Shown: piece after piece, positions 6,850 to 12,034 of the stretch | How the letters are laid out: every line of letters starts with the position of its first letter | Numbering within the stretch: the first letter of the stretch is position 1 | NCBI GenBank assembly: GCA_018812385.1 | Contig: JAHJDU010000619.1 | Coordinates: 1 to 12,034, forward strand | Reading direction: 5' to 3' | Source of the DNA: Pseudomonadota bacterium | GTDB lineage: Bacteria; Desulfobacterota; Desulfobacteria; Desulfobacterales; Desulfobacteraceae | Length of the DNA: 12,034 bases | Made by a program: the position numbers and the translations under genes | The notes under the pieces: model-generated | What the model was told of the DNA's origin: nothing | What the model saw: the letters and a program-made list of their open reading frames with translations, nothing else | Database searches by the model: none

Positions 6850-6898
6850 CCAAGCAAATTCAGACGACGTCAAAAAATTGCGCGCCTGATTTGCGGCG
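6844..6898 (+). other. Partial attC-like site after the asparaginase gene
   Basis: ATATAAC (6844-6850) overlaps the asparaginase stop codon and resembles a 5' attC core. It is followed by the arm GCAAATTCAGACG (6854-6866) and a matching 3' arm CGCCTGATTTGC (6883-6894), which pair with one unpaired A and one mismatch. After a 3-nt spacer that mirrors the 5' one, the expected GTT core reads GAA (6898-6900), so the crossover box is missing. ATATAA pairs exactly with TTATAT at 6337-6342, just upstream of the gene, where the flanking base is A instead of G. Both ends fit a cassette (6337-6898) whose boundary bases have decayed. This is weaker than the site at 3448-3551. Confidence 0.42.
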
Positions 6899-6924
6899 AA
6901 CGGCGCGGGGCTATCAGAAAAAGA

Positions 6925-7341
6925 GTGATATGTGTGAATAAAGAAAAATCCAAAAGAGAACAGGAAGCGAACCTTCGCCGAGCAATAATAGCTGCAAAAT
7001 CTGAATATTTTTCATGGACTGAGGAAGAACAGGAAAAATACAGAGCCCAAAGAAAATTGAAAGATGATTTTATGTTCTATAAGATCATCTTTATGGAGCT
7101 TTTTGGCTTTAAGGCAGAAACGCAAGAAGAACTTGATAAGCTAGTTCCAAATAAATATGTTCGGGGCAAAAACCATGGCAATAAACAAAAAGGTGGCGGA
7201 TATTTTTGGGATCATCGAGTTGATGCAATAGAGAAAGAAAAAGAATTGGCAAGGAAGTTCGTTCATGATGCTTATAAAGACGTTATGGAAAACTATGACT
7301 CCAGAATAGTAAAGTTCAAAAAGAAAAGTGGTTATTGCTGA
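6925..7341 (+). CDS. Hypothetical highly charged small protein
   Basis: This 138-residue protein is rich in Lys and Glu and belongs to no family that I recognise. It starts with an amphipathic, charged helix (NKEKSKREQEANLRRAI). A more hydrophobic centre follows (FMFYKIIFMELFGF, about residues 50-63), then a Gly/Lys-rich loop (GKNHGNKQKGGGYFW) and a C-terminal charged helix. There is no signal peptide. It could be a nucleic-acid-binding or helper protein, but that is a guess from composition. The start is uncertain: GTG 6925 and GTG 6934 are both in frame, with only a weak purine stretch upstream. It lies 75 nt after the asparaginase gene and 72 nt before the rubrerythrin gene, all on the same strand. 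Confidence 0.6.
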   Translation: MICVNKEKSKREQEANLRRAIIAAKSEYFSWTEEEQEKYRAQRKLKDDFMFYKIIFMELFGFKAETQEELDKLVPNKYVRGKNHGNKQKGGGYFWDHRVDAIEKEKELARKFVHDAYKDVMENYDSRIVKFKKKSGYC

Positions 7342-7413
7342 ACAGGCTATTAAAGATTTTGAGAATTTGCTGGATTAAGGAGAGAGAAATGTAATGATTA
7401 CCAGGAGGGAAAA

Positions 7414-8076
7414 ATGAACTGTAAAAAAACAATTATCCACATATTGTTCGGTTTTTGCTTGTTTTCCTTTGTGTTAAACCAAGCTGCTTCATCGGAAAAT
7501 AACATCACTAATTATCGTGAAACAATTTCAATCCTTCAAGAGCTATGTAGGGCAGAAATTACGGCTTCCAAAACTTATGCAGCATTTGCCCAAAAAGCCT
7601 TGGAAGAAAAGTATTATAGCGTTGCCCGCCTTTTCAGTGCCTTAAGTGAATCTGAGTTTGTTCACGCCAGGAATTTTAAAAACATATTAAATGATCTGGG
7701 TGTTGAGACGGAAAATTTCCCAGAGCCAGATATTAAAATAAGTGATACAAAAGAAAATCTAAAATTTTCTCTTAATGTAGAGCTTTCCGAAATTGACACT
7801 AATTATCCAAAATTAATTAAAAGGATAAAAACGGAAGGGAACGAAAGGGCATTAGAAGATATTACATATGCTTGGGAATCTGAAATGCAGCACAGAGATT
7901 TGATAAAAAAGATGAAATCAGCCCTTGGGTTTTTCTTTGGAAAGATTGTCGATAAATTAAAAGAAGCGAAAGATTATCATGTGTGTCAGAGATGTGGTTC
8001 AACAGTTTTTAAACTCCCGGAAAAATCCTGTATTATTTGTGGAAATCCCGTTTCGATGTATAAGCAAATAAAGTGA
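7414..8076 (+). CDS. Rubrerythrin family protein with N-terminal signal sequence
   Basis: Rubrerythrins are diiron/rubredoxin proteins that reduce peroxide in anaerobes. Here both parts are visible. A four-helix ferritin-like domain carries the ligands E48, E81xxH84, E123 or E126, and E157xxH160; a C-terminal rubredoxin-like knuckle has CQRCG (191-195) and CIICG (206-210). Unusually, residues 1-26 form a signal sequence (KK, hydrophobic core ILFGFCLFSFVL, then NQAASS), so the 220-residue protein should be exported to the periplasm; standard rubrerythrins are cytoplasmic and about 190 long. The start is clear: AGGAGG at 7403-7408 lies 5 nt before the ATG. A stem-loop overlaps the stop codon. 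Family call firm; localisation inferred. Confidence 0.9.
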   Translation: MNCKKTIIHILFGFCLFSFVLNQAASSENNITNYRETISILQELCRAEITASKTYAAFAQKALEEKYYSVARLFSALSESEFVHARNFKNILNDLGVETENFPEPDIKISDTKENLKFSLNVELSEIDTNYPKLIKRIKTEGNERALEDITYAWESEMQHRDLIKKMKSALGFFFGKIVDKLKEAKDYHVCQRCGSTVFKLPEKSCIICGNPVSMYKQIK

Positions 8077-8102
8077 TAATCGGTTTTTATCGAATTATCA
8101 CT
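8072..8102 (+). terminator. Stem-loop at the end of the rubrerythrin gene
   Basis: AGTGATAATCG (8072-8082) pairs with CGA-A-TTATCACT (8091-8102), with one bulged A and a T-rich loop. The stop codon TGA is inside the stem. No T-run follows on the plus strand, so it may act as an mRNA-stabilising 3' hairpin instead of a classical intrinsic terminator. Confidence 0.5.
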
Positions 8103-8115
8103 AAAACGAAAAAAC

Positions 8116-8173
8116 ATCTAACGAATAAGGATTGTGTGAGGAACGAACCACAATCTTATCCCAAGGGTTGGAC
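8116..8173 (+). other. attC-like element, uncertain
   Basis: ATCTAAC (8116-8122) fits the 5' attC core RYYYAAC exactly and GTTGGAC (8167-8173) fits the 3' core GTTRRRY exactly. Between them ATAAG-G-ATTGTG (8125-8136) pairs with CACAAT-CTTAT (8149-8159), leaving G8130 unpaired. Against it, the spacers are lopsided (2 and 7 nt) and no matching GTTAGAT cassette start is found upstream in the window. A second small palindrome, GGACAAGTCC (8170-8179), overlaps its end. It could also be an ordinary intergenic hairpin repeat. Confidence 0.33.
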
Positions 8174-8201
8174 AAGTCCGGAAATATAAGGGGGAAGCAA
8201 T

Positions 8202-8237
8202 ATGAGTACAATTAAAAAGGAAGGATATAGTGTATAA
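8202..8237 (+). CDS. Possible 11-residue leader peptide overlapping the radical SAM start
   Basis: ATG 8202 is preceded by a strong AGGGGGA and encodes MSTIKKEGYSV before stopping at 8235-8237, inside the radical SAM gene, which starts at GTG 8230 in another frame. Such an arrangement can couple translation. The second copy of this region keeps only the part from ATT (8211) onward, so it has no leader start. Detection is by ribosome binding site and position only. Confidence 0.3.
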   Translation: MSTIKKEGYSV

Positions 8238-8301
8238 ATATTTATTTGGACCAGTCCCTTCAAGGCGTTTGGGAATGTCTTTAGGCGTTGATCTGGTCCC
8301 C
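8211..8301 (+). repeat. Duplicated segment, left block (matches 10271-10361)
   Basis: This 91-bp block covers the radical SAM ribosome binding site, start codon and first 24 codons. It matches 10271-10361 with one difference (A8238 versus G10298, a silent lysine codon change). Confidence 0.9.
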
Positions 8302-9167
8302 AGAAAAGTGTGTTCTCTTGATTGCGTTTATTGTGAAGCCGGTAAAACTACAAAACTTACTCTTAAACGTAAAGAATATATTTTATACGATAAAATAATT
8401 GAAGAATTAACCCTTTATTTTAAGAATAATCCTGATCCTGACTATATCACTTTTTCAGGTTCAGGCGAACCGACTTTAAATTCACGAATTGGGGATGTGC
8501 TTAAATTCATAAAACAAAAAAGCCTGCAATACCCATAGCTGTTTTGACAAATGGAACATTGTTGTTTGATGCTAAAGTAAGAGAAGAAATAAAAGAAGCT
8601 GATGTGGTACTGCCTTCGCTTGATGCTGCCACCAATGCAGTATTCCATAAAATCAATCGACCGGTTCCGGAATTTGATATAGACAAATATATTCAAGGTT
8701 TAATTGATTTCAGAAAAGAATTTAATGGGAAAATCTGGCTCGAGATTTTCATCCTGCCGGAATATAATCTTGAGGAAGCTGAGTTGAAAGAACTGGAACA
8801 AAAAATTGCTGAAATAAATCCGGATTCCATTCAATTAAATACTCTGGATAGGCCAGGTGTAGTTGCCAATCTTCATTCGGCAAGCAGAAAAGAATTGGAG
8901 AAAATAGTGGGTTTATGGAACTTTAAAAATGTGGAAATAATATCGGCTGTGGCACAAAGAAAAAATATCCCATCGTATAGAAGTGATGCTGAAACTGCTA
9001 TTTTGGAAACTATTTCAAGACGACCCTGTACCATTGAAGATTTAATGAAAATTCTGGGAATACATATCAATGAAATCAATAAATATCTTGCTGTCTTGGA
9101 AGACGAAAAGAAAATTGAAACCATTAGACAAGAACGAGGTGTATTCTATCAGATTTGCGGGCGATAG
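8230..9167 (+). CDS. Radical SAM protein (COG0731-like), interrupted by a frameshift
   Basis: The gene encodes a radical SAM enzyme with the cluster motif C28-SLD-C32-VY-C35, within the typical opening GPVPSRRLGMSLGVDLVP, and a SAM-binding-type motif TFSGSGEPTL. The second half (TNGTLLFD, LPSLDAA, LNTLDRPG) and the C-terminal winged-helix-like segment complete the fold. These proteins use a 4Fe-4S cluster and SAM for radical chemistry; the substrate of this subgroup is not known to me. AAGGA (8221-8225) and GTG 8230 set the start. The first frame (8230-8538) stops early, and the rest is read one frame back from about 8522. One extra A in the six-A tract at 8516-8521 would give an unbroken 312-residue protein reading QKKPAIPIAVLTNGT. 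It may be a true mutation, a sequencing error or a slippage site. A shrunken copy is at 10290-10457. Confidence 0.85.
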
Positions 9168-9341
9168 ATTATGATATCATTAAATCCCATGTTCTGATCC
9201 CCCAGTTAAGCTCTTTAAACCGGGTTTGATCATCCTTTTTGATCAGGGCCTGTGGCCACACCATAGGTTCAGGCCAGCAGTGCTTTTGCGCAACCTGGGG
9301 AATAGTAAATCCTTTTGATAAGTCGCTATTCAGCGGAAATG
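9072..9341 (+). repeat. Duplicated segment, right block (matches 10362-10631)
   Basis: These 270 bp match 10362-10631 without indels. They cover the last 31 codons of the radical SAM gene (three silent differences), 13 nt of spacer, and 161 bp of the ParB-like fragment (five differences, all amino-acid changing). Homology stops at 9341, one base before the toxin stop codon. Confidence 0.9.
9181..9341 (-). pseudogene. ParB-like/methyltransferase fragment (copy 2)
   Basis: On the minus strand this reads SDLSKGFTIPQVAQKHCWPE and on to FKELNWGIRTWDL. It corresponds without gaps to 5545-5705 of the larger pseudogene and to 10471-10631. It lacks a start and begins immediately after the stop codon of the GNAT toxin. 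Compared with copy 3, five substitutions all change amino acids (including Gly to Cys and Ser to Pro), which indicates decay without constraint. Confidence 0.8.
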
Positions 9342-9842
9342 TTATGGCAGCTTATATTGAATCAGGGTTTGGATCGGGAGAAATAAAGTCAGAGGATTCC
9401 CATTAAGAGAGATAAATCCGTATTGTTGATAATATTCTTTTGCATATTCATCTTTAGCGTCAACAAAAAAACCAATAACACCAACGTTTTCAGATATGAG
9501 GATGACTTTATTAACAGCACTGGATATCAAGTAATTACCATATCCCATGTGCTGGTGGGTTTTCGAAACCGCAAGCCTTGCTAATTTTACAGCAGGGACA
9601 TGGCCTGGATATTTTTTCGAAATTGTAGCTGGTAAGTGTTCTGATTCAACTTCACAAATTGATAAGGTATAGAATCCAATAATTTCTTTTGGGCTTACGT
9701 CATTGATTAGTACGAAGGTGCGAGACATACCTTTGGTTATATGTTGCATGGCAGTCTTTTTCAGAAAACCGTTTAATACTGTATTTTTACAGTCAAATTG
9801 ATTTCTGTTGTGGAATTTATCCAACAGAACAATTTTAAACAT
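9342..9842 (-). CDS. GNAT-family acetyltransferase toxin of a TacT/AtaT-type module
   Basis: This 166-residue protein is a Gcn5-type N-acetyltransferase of the toxin class that acetylates the amino acid on charged tRNA and so blocks translation. The acetyl-CoA loop is seen as R89-LAVSKTHQ-HMGYG (Q97-x2-G100-x-G102), preceded by the strand IIGFYTLS. Near the C-terminus AKEYYQQYGF (134-143) carries the tyrosine (Y138) in the position of the catalytic Tyr of such toxins. Its ATG overlaps the antitoxin stop codon (TAATG), giving tight coupling with the antitoxin made first. The gene ends at a TAA that directly abuts the ParB-like fragment; the C-terminus looks complete for the family. Target tRNA cannot be predicted by eye. 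Confidence 0.9.
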   Translation of the reverse strand: MFKIVLLDKFHNRNQFDCKNTVLNGFLKKTAMQHITKGMSRTFVLINDVSPKEIIGFYTLSICEVESEHLPATISKKYPGHVPAVKLARLAVSKTHQHMGYGNYLISSAVNKVILISENVGVIGFFVDAKDEYAKEYYQQYGFISLNGNPLTLFLPIQTLIQYKLP

Positions 9843-10114
9843 TACAGATCCTTTTTGTAATGTTTCATAGCCTTTGCCAATTTGGGATTTAGCTTTGGGG
9901 GATTTTCTATTATTTCAAATAGGTGTTCAGTAGATTGTTTGTTTAATTTGATTTTATTCTCATATTCAATGATAGCATGCGCTTTTTCAAGAGCAGCCTG
10001 TACCAGAAATTGGTTTAAAGTAGCACCCATGATTTCTGATGCTTCAGCCAATGTGTCATAGATACTCGGTGAGACACGGGCAGAGACACGAGCTGTTTTA
10101 GTTTCAGATTTCAT
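9842..10114 (-). CDS. DUF1778 ribbon-helix-helix antitoxin (TacA/AtaR-like)
   Basis: This antitoxin has two parts. An N-terminal ribbon-helix-helix DNA-binding domain reads ARVSARVSPSIYDTLAEAS and continues MGATLNQFLVQAALEKA. A C-terminal tail (FEIIENPPKLNPKLAKAMKH) is of the type that wraps around and blocks the acetyltransferase. The start is placed at 10114 because GGAG at 10121-10124 lies 6 nt upstream; the in-frame ATG at 10126 would overlap that ribosome binding site and add four residues. The complex probably represses its own promoter through the inverted repeats just upstream. Confidence 0.9.
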   Translation of the reverse strand: MKSETKTARVSARVSPSIYDTLAEASEIMGATLNQFLVQAALEKAHAIIEYENKIKLNKQSTEHLFEIIENPPKLNPKLAKAMKHYKKDL

Positions 10115-10136
10115 TCTAATCTCCATATTTTATTAT

Positions 10137-10181
10137 CAATAAGCTTAGAAAGCATAACTTATTGGTGCCATTTTGGCAACC
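10137..10181 (-). promoter_or_regulatory. Candidate operator of the toxin-antitoxin operon
   Basis: Two inverted repeats sit within 70 nt upstream of the antitoxin start: CAATAAG (10137-10143) with CTTATTG (10158-10164), and the imperfect GGTGCCA-TTT-TGGCAACC (10164-10181). Ribbon-helix-helix antitoxins commonly bind such palindromes. Position and symmetry are the only evidence. Confidence 0.4.
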
Positions 10182-10221
10182 TGTTTTTCAACGCTTTTTT
10201 AAATTGCTTATCAGGGGCTAA

Positions 10222-10270
10222 ATCTTAACCTTGACAGGTTTGTTTGAATTTGATCTTGTATCTTAAATAG
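10222..10270. repeat. 49-bp direct repeat, copy A
   Basis: The block begins ATCTTAACCTTGACAGG and ends CTTAAATAG. It recurs at 11969-12017 with three differences (46/49). It abuts the left edge of the duplicated radical SAM block at 10271 exactly. It contains a 5-bp hairpin, AACCT-TGAC-AGGTT, and a consensus -35 hexamer TTGACA (10231-10236) pointing toward the radical SAM remnant, but no convincing -10 box. Confidence 0.88.
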
Positions 10271-10289
10271 ATTAAAAAGGAAGGATATA

Positions 10290-10457
10290 GTGTATAAGTA
10301 TTTATTTGGACCAGTCCCTTCAAGGCGTTTGGGAATGTCTTTAGGCGTTGATCTGGTCCCCGAAATAAATAAATATCTTGCTGTCTTGGAAGACGAAAAG
10401 AAAATTGAAACCATTAGACAAGAACGAGGTGTGTTTTATCAGATTTGCGGGCGATAG
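10290..10457 (+). pseudogene. Radical SAM mini-gene: in-frame internally deleted copy
   Basis: This 168-nt frame fuses the first 24 codons of the radical SAM gene (through GVDLVP) to its last 31 codons (from EINKYLAVLEDEKK). It keeps the AAGGA ribosome binding site, the GTG start and the TAG stop. The missing stretch corresponds to 8302-9071, which removes the 4Fe-4S cysteines and the whole catalytic core. The 55-residue product would therefore have no radical SAM activity; it keeps part of the C-terminal winged-helix-like end. All four differences from the longer copy are at third codon positions and silent. It may be a remnant, or a small retained protein. Confidence 0.7.
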
Positions 10458-10470
10458 ATTATGATATCAT

Positions 10471-10747
10471 TAAATCCCATGTTCTGATCCCCCAGTTAAG
10501 CTCTTTAAACCGGGTTTGATCATCCTTTTTGTTCAGGGCCTGTGACCACACCATAGGTTCAGGCCAGCCGTGCTTTTGCGCAATCTTGGGAATAGTAAAT
10601 CCTTTTGATAAGTCGCTATTCAGCGGAAATGCCAATGCTGGCATTTCCGCTAAATGGTCAGATAAAGTTCTTTGAGGAATACCCAATCTCTTTGCTATCC
10701 TGTCCTGGGGAATACCCAGCAGGTTTAAACGAAAAATTTTAAGATCA
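10471..10747 (-). pseudogene. ParB-like/methyltransferase fragment (copy 3)
   Basis: The minus strand reads VDLKIFRLNLLGIPQDRIAK, then MPALAFPLNSDLSKGF, and ends RTWDL. It matches the middle of the 5290-5945 pseudogene, from the helix-turn-helix-like segment to RTWDL. The ParB-like N-terminus and methyltransferase-like C-terminus are missing. An open frame extends out to 10779 (starting MGQEFSVFWW), but those first residues come from antisense overlap with the end of the SprT-like gene, so it is not a natural protein start. Confidence 0.75.
10622..10651. repeat. 13-bp inverted repeat, counterpart of 5692-5729
   Basis: AGCGGAAATGCCA (10622-10634) and its reverse complement (10639-10651) surround a 4-nt loop. 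Compared with the copy at 5692-5729, the outer pair G/C has become A/T on both arms, while the next pair out (T/A) is broken to C/A. Confidence 0.8.
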
Positions 10748-11944
10748 ACCCACCAAAAGACCGAAAACTCCTGTCCCACGACTGGTCATGCCTTTATTTA
10801 TATGAGTATTTTTTCCATTTTTAAAACCTTCTTTAAAAGCGCCTGATGAAGCTTGGTGCCTACCGTATCGTATAGTTCTTAATCTTGGAAAAAGTCGGGA
10901 TACTTCTACCTGGTTCTCTCTTTGGTTTTGTTCCATCAATGACCTTACCGTTTTTACAGGCAGGGAAATATCACTATTAATTTTTATCTCTGTGTGTTCA
11001 AACATCATTTTGTGATTATGCTCAATTCCGGCAATAAAACCCATGTCAAAAGAAAGTTTGTCGCCTCTTTTACCGTTGTTTTGCTTTTTAAAATTCTGCC
11101 AAAGGGTTTGACCGGCATCAATAAGGAAGTGATAGGCATATTCTGCGACCTTTAAAGCCTCTTCTTTTCCAACCAGGACAATGCTTTTATAAACTGTATC
11201 ATCTTGAGCATGGTATGTATGGGATGTCAAACAATTCACATAATAATAGTTTTTCAAAATAGATAAAAGGGCTCTTTGGATACTTTCAATGCGCTTTTTC
11301 TTATGACAGATTGTAAGATATTTAATATCCGGATTATCATCACCAGTATTAATTCGCTGAAGATTATATTTGTTAAGCAAATAATTGGCTTTTCTGGATG
11401 CTGCCTGGGCCTCTGCTTCGTTACTGGATTGCCCAAGGGCCATAAGTTTTTCGACTTTCCTTAACATTTTCTGGGCATCAGCCGGTAATTCCCCTTTGAA
11501 ATTCTGCAACCTTTCAGGATAATCTTTGCCGCCTGCAACAAAAGCTGGATGCACACCTAACTTTTTACAGGCCAGCTTAAAATATTTTCCATGAATGTCT
11601 GCATTATCATAAAATTCGGAAACATATTGGTGCGCCATTTCGTGTTTTAGAACTTCTAATACAAGATCCCATACTTCAGTCTTGATAAGATGACTTGAGA
11701 TCGAAATTGTTTTTGTTTTAGAACTCCACCAACCAAGTCTTTTTTCACCAGAAGAAATGTTAATTGTTGGGGTTGTAAGGTCTACTCCATATTGCCAAGA
11801 AATTGCTTTATGTTCCTGGGAAAGTTGTAATGCCCATCTGATTTCAATGTTTTTTATTTGTTTCGTCTCCATTATAACTGTCTTGTCTTCAATTTCTTTA
11901 CTGTCATTTAGGGTATTTATATTTTCTTTTGTATTTTTATTCAA
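10745..11944 (-). CDS. SprT-like zinc metallopeptidase-domain protein with DUF2786
   Basis: The 399-residue protein begins with a SprT-like domain (about residues 34-135) containing the zinc motif H101-EMA-H105 and a third candidate ligand at H118 (DIHGKYFK). Next is a DUF2786 segment, MLRKVEKLMALGQSSNEAEA and on to LLNKYNLQ (160-196), followed by an uncharacterised region ending FKEGFKNGKNTHINKGM. SprT-like domains occur in proteases acting on DNA-bound proteins and in phage or mobile-element proteins; the role here is unknown. GGGGA upstream of ATG 11944 supports the start, with M25 as an alternative. The stop codon TGA (10745-10747) falls at the edge of the ParB-like fragment, so the natural C-terminus could have been trimmed or replaced by a few residues. 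Confidence 0.85.
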   Translation of the reverse strand: MNKNTKENINTLNDSKEIEDKTVIMETKQIKNIEIRWALQLSQEHKAISWQYGVDLTTPTINISSGEKRLGWWSSKTKTISISSHLIKTEVWDLVLEVLKHEMAHQYVSEFYDNADIHGKYFKLACKKLGVHPAFVAGGKDYPERLQNFKGELPADAQKMLRKVEKLMALGQSSNEAEAQAASRKANYLLNKYNLQRINTGDDNPDIKYLTICHKKKRIESIQRALLSILKNYYYVNCLTSHTYHAQDDTVYKSIVLVGKEEALKVAEYAYHFLIDAGQTLWQNFKKQNNGKRGDKLSFDMGFIAGIEHNHKMMFEHTEIKINSDISLPVKTVRSLMEQNQRENQVEVSRLFPRLRTIRYGRHQASSGAFKEGFKNGKNTHINKGMTSRGTGVFGLLVG

Positions 11945-11968
11945 TGCTTTCCCCAGTTTATTGCCTGG

Positions 11969-12017
11969 ATCTTAACCTTGACAGGTCTGTCTGAATTTGA
12001 TCTTGTACCTTAAATAG
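11969..12017. repeat. 49-bp direct repeat, copy B
   Basis: Matches 10222-10270 at 46 of 49 positions. Here it lies 25 nt upstream of the SprT-like start codon. What follows is not the radical SAM block: the next bases form a small inverted repeat GTATT-TTT-AATAC (12017-12029) near the window end. Confidence 0.88.
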
Positions 12018-12034
12018 TATTTTTAATACATTTG

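Noticed and set aside
8515..8523. Programmed -1 ribosomal frameshift in the radical SAM gene
   Set aside because: The A-tract does not form an X XXY YYZ heptamer in the zero frame (codons CAA AAA AGC), and no strong downstream structure was seen; a base deletion or transcriptional slippage fits better.
10231..10264. Promoter within the 49-bp repeat driving the radical SAM mini-gene
   Set aside because: TTGACA is perfect, but no acceptable -10 hexamer lies 15-19 nt downstream, so only the -35-like hexamer is noted.
1..12034. CRISPR arrays, tRNA or rRNA genes
   Set aside because: No regularly spaced repeats, cloverleaf-like conserved T-loop motifs or rRNA-like stretches were seen on either strand.

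Overview
The window looks like a chromosomal stretch from a Gram-negative, probably anaerobic bacterium of the Desulfobacterota (Desulfobacteraceae-like). This rests on gene flavour, not on a marker gene: an RND/TolC envelope pump, an exported rubrerythrin, a COG0731-type radical SAM protein, and ParB/methyltransferase-like and SprT/DUF2786 proteins of a kind I associate with that group. The first 2.4 kb reads as ordinary core sequence. From about 2.45 kb onward the DNA is more AT-rich, gene-poor and full of remnants, repeats and single-gene insertions, so it is an accessory region.

Layout. 1-2438 (+): 3' end of an RND efflux permease, overlapping by 4 nt with a TolC-like outer-membrane channel. 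2909-3545: a well-supported integron-type gene cassette holding a small membrane methyltransferase gene followed by an attC-like site; no integrase is visible. 3739-5079 (+): HEAT-like protein with a degenerate C-terminal SEC-C zinc motif. 5290-6220: a gene graveyard with a ParB/methyltransferase-like pseudogene (-), a histidine-kinase linker remnant joined to it, and an acyltransferase gene reduced to its two ends (+). 6337-6898: short-form asparaginase in a possible second, decayed cassette. 6925-7341: unknown charged protein. 7414-8076: secreted rubrerythrin followed by a hairpin and an attC-like element.

8211-12017 is the most unusual part. Two consecutive units share one plan: a radical SAM gene (+), then a fragment of the ParB/methyltransferase-like gene (-), then a minus-strand cargo whose stop codon lies at the junction with that fragment, then a 49-bp repeat. 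Unit 1 carries a GNAT toxin/DUF1778 antitoxin pair; unit 2 carries a SprT-like/DUF2786 protein. In unit 2 the radical SAM gene has lost about 770 bp but keeps its ribosome binding site, start, reading frame and stop, and all four substitutions separating it from the longer copy are synonymous. The longer copy has a single-base frameshift at a six-A tract.

How genes work together: the pump permease and TolC channel form two parts of a tripartite exporter (the adaptor would lie upstream). The antitoxin and toxin form an autoregulated operon. The other genes look like independently acquired single-gene cargo.
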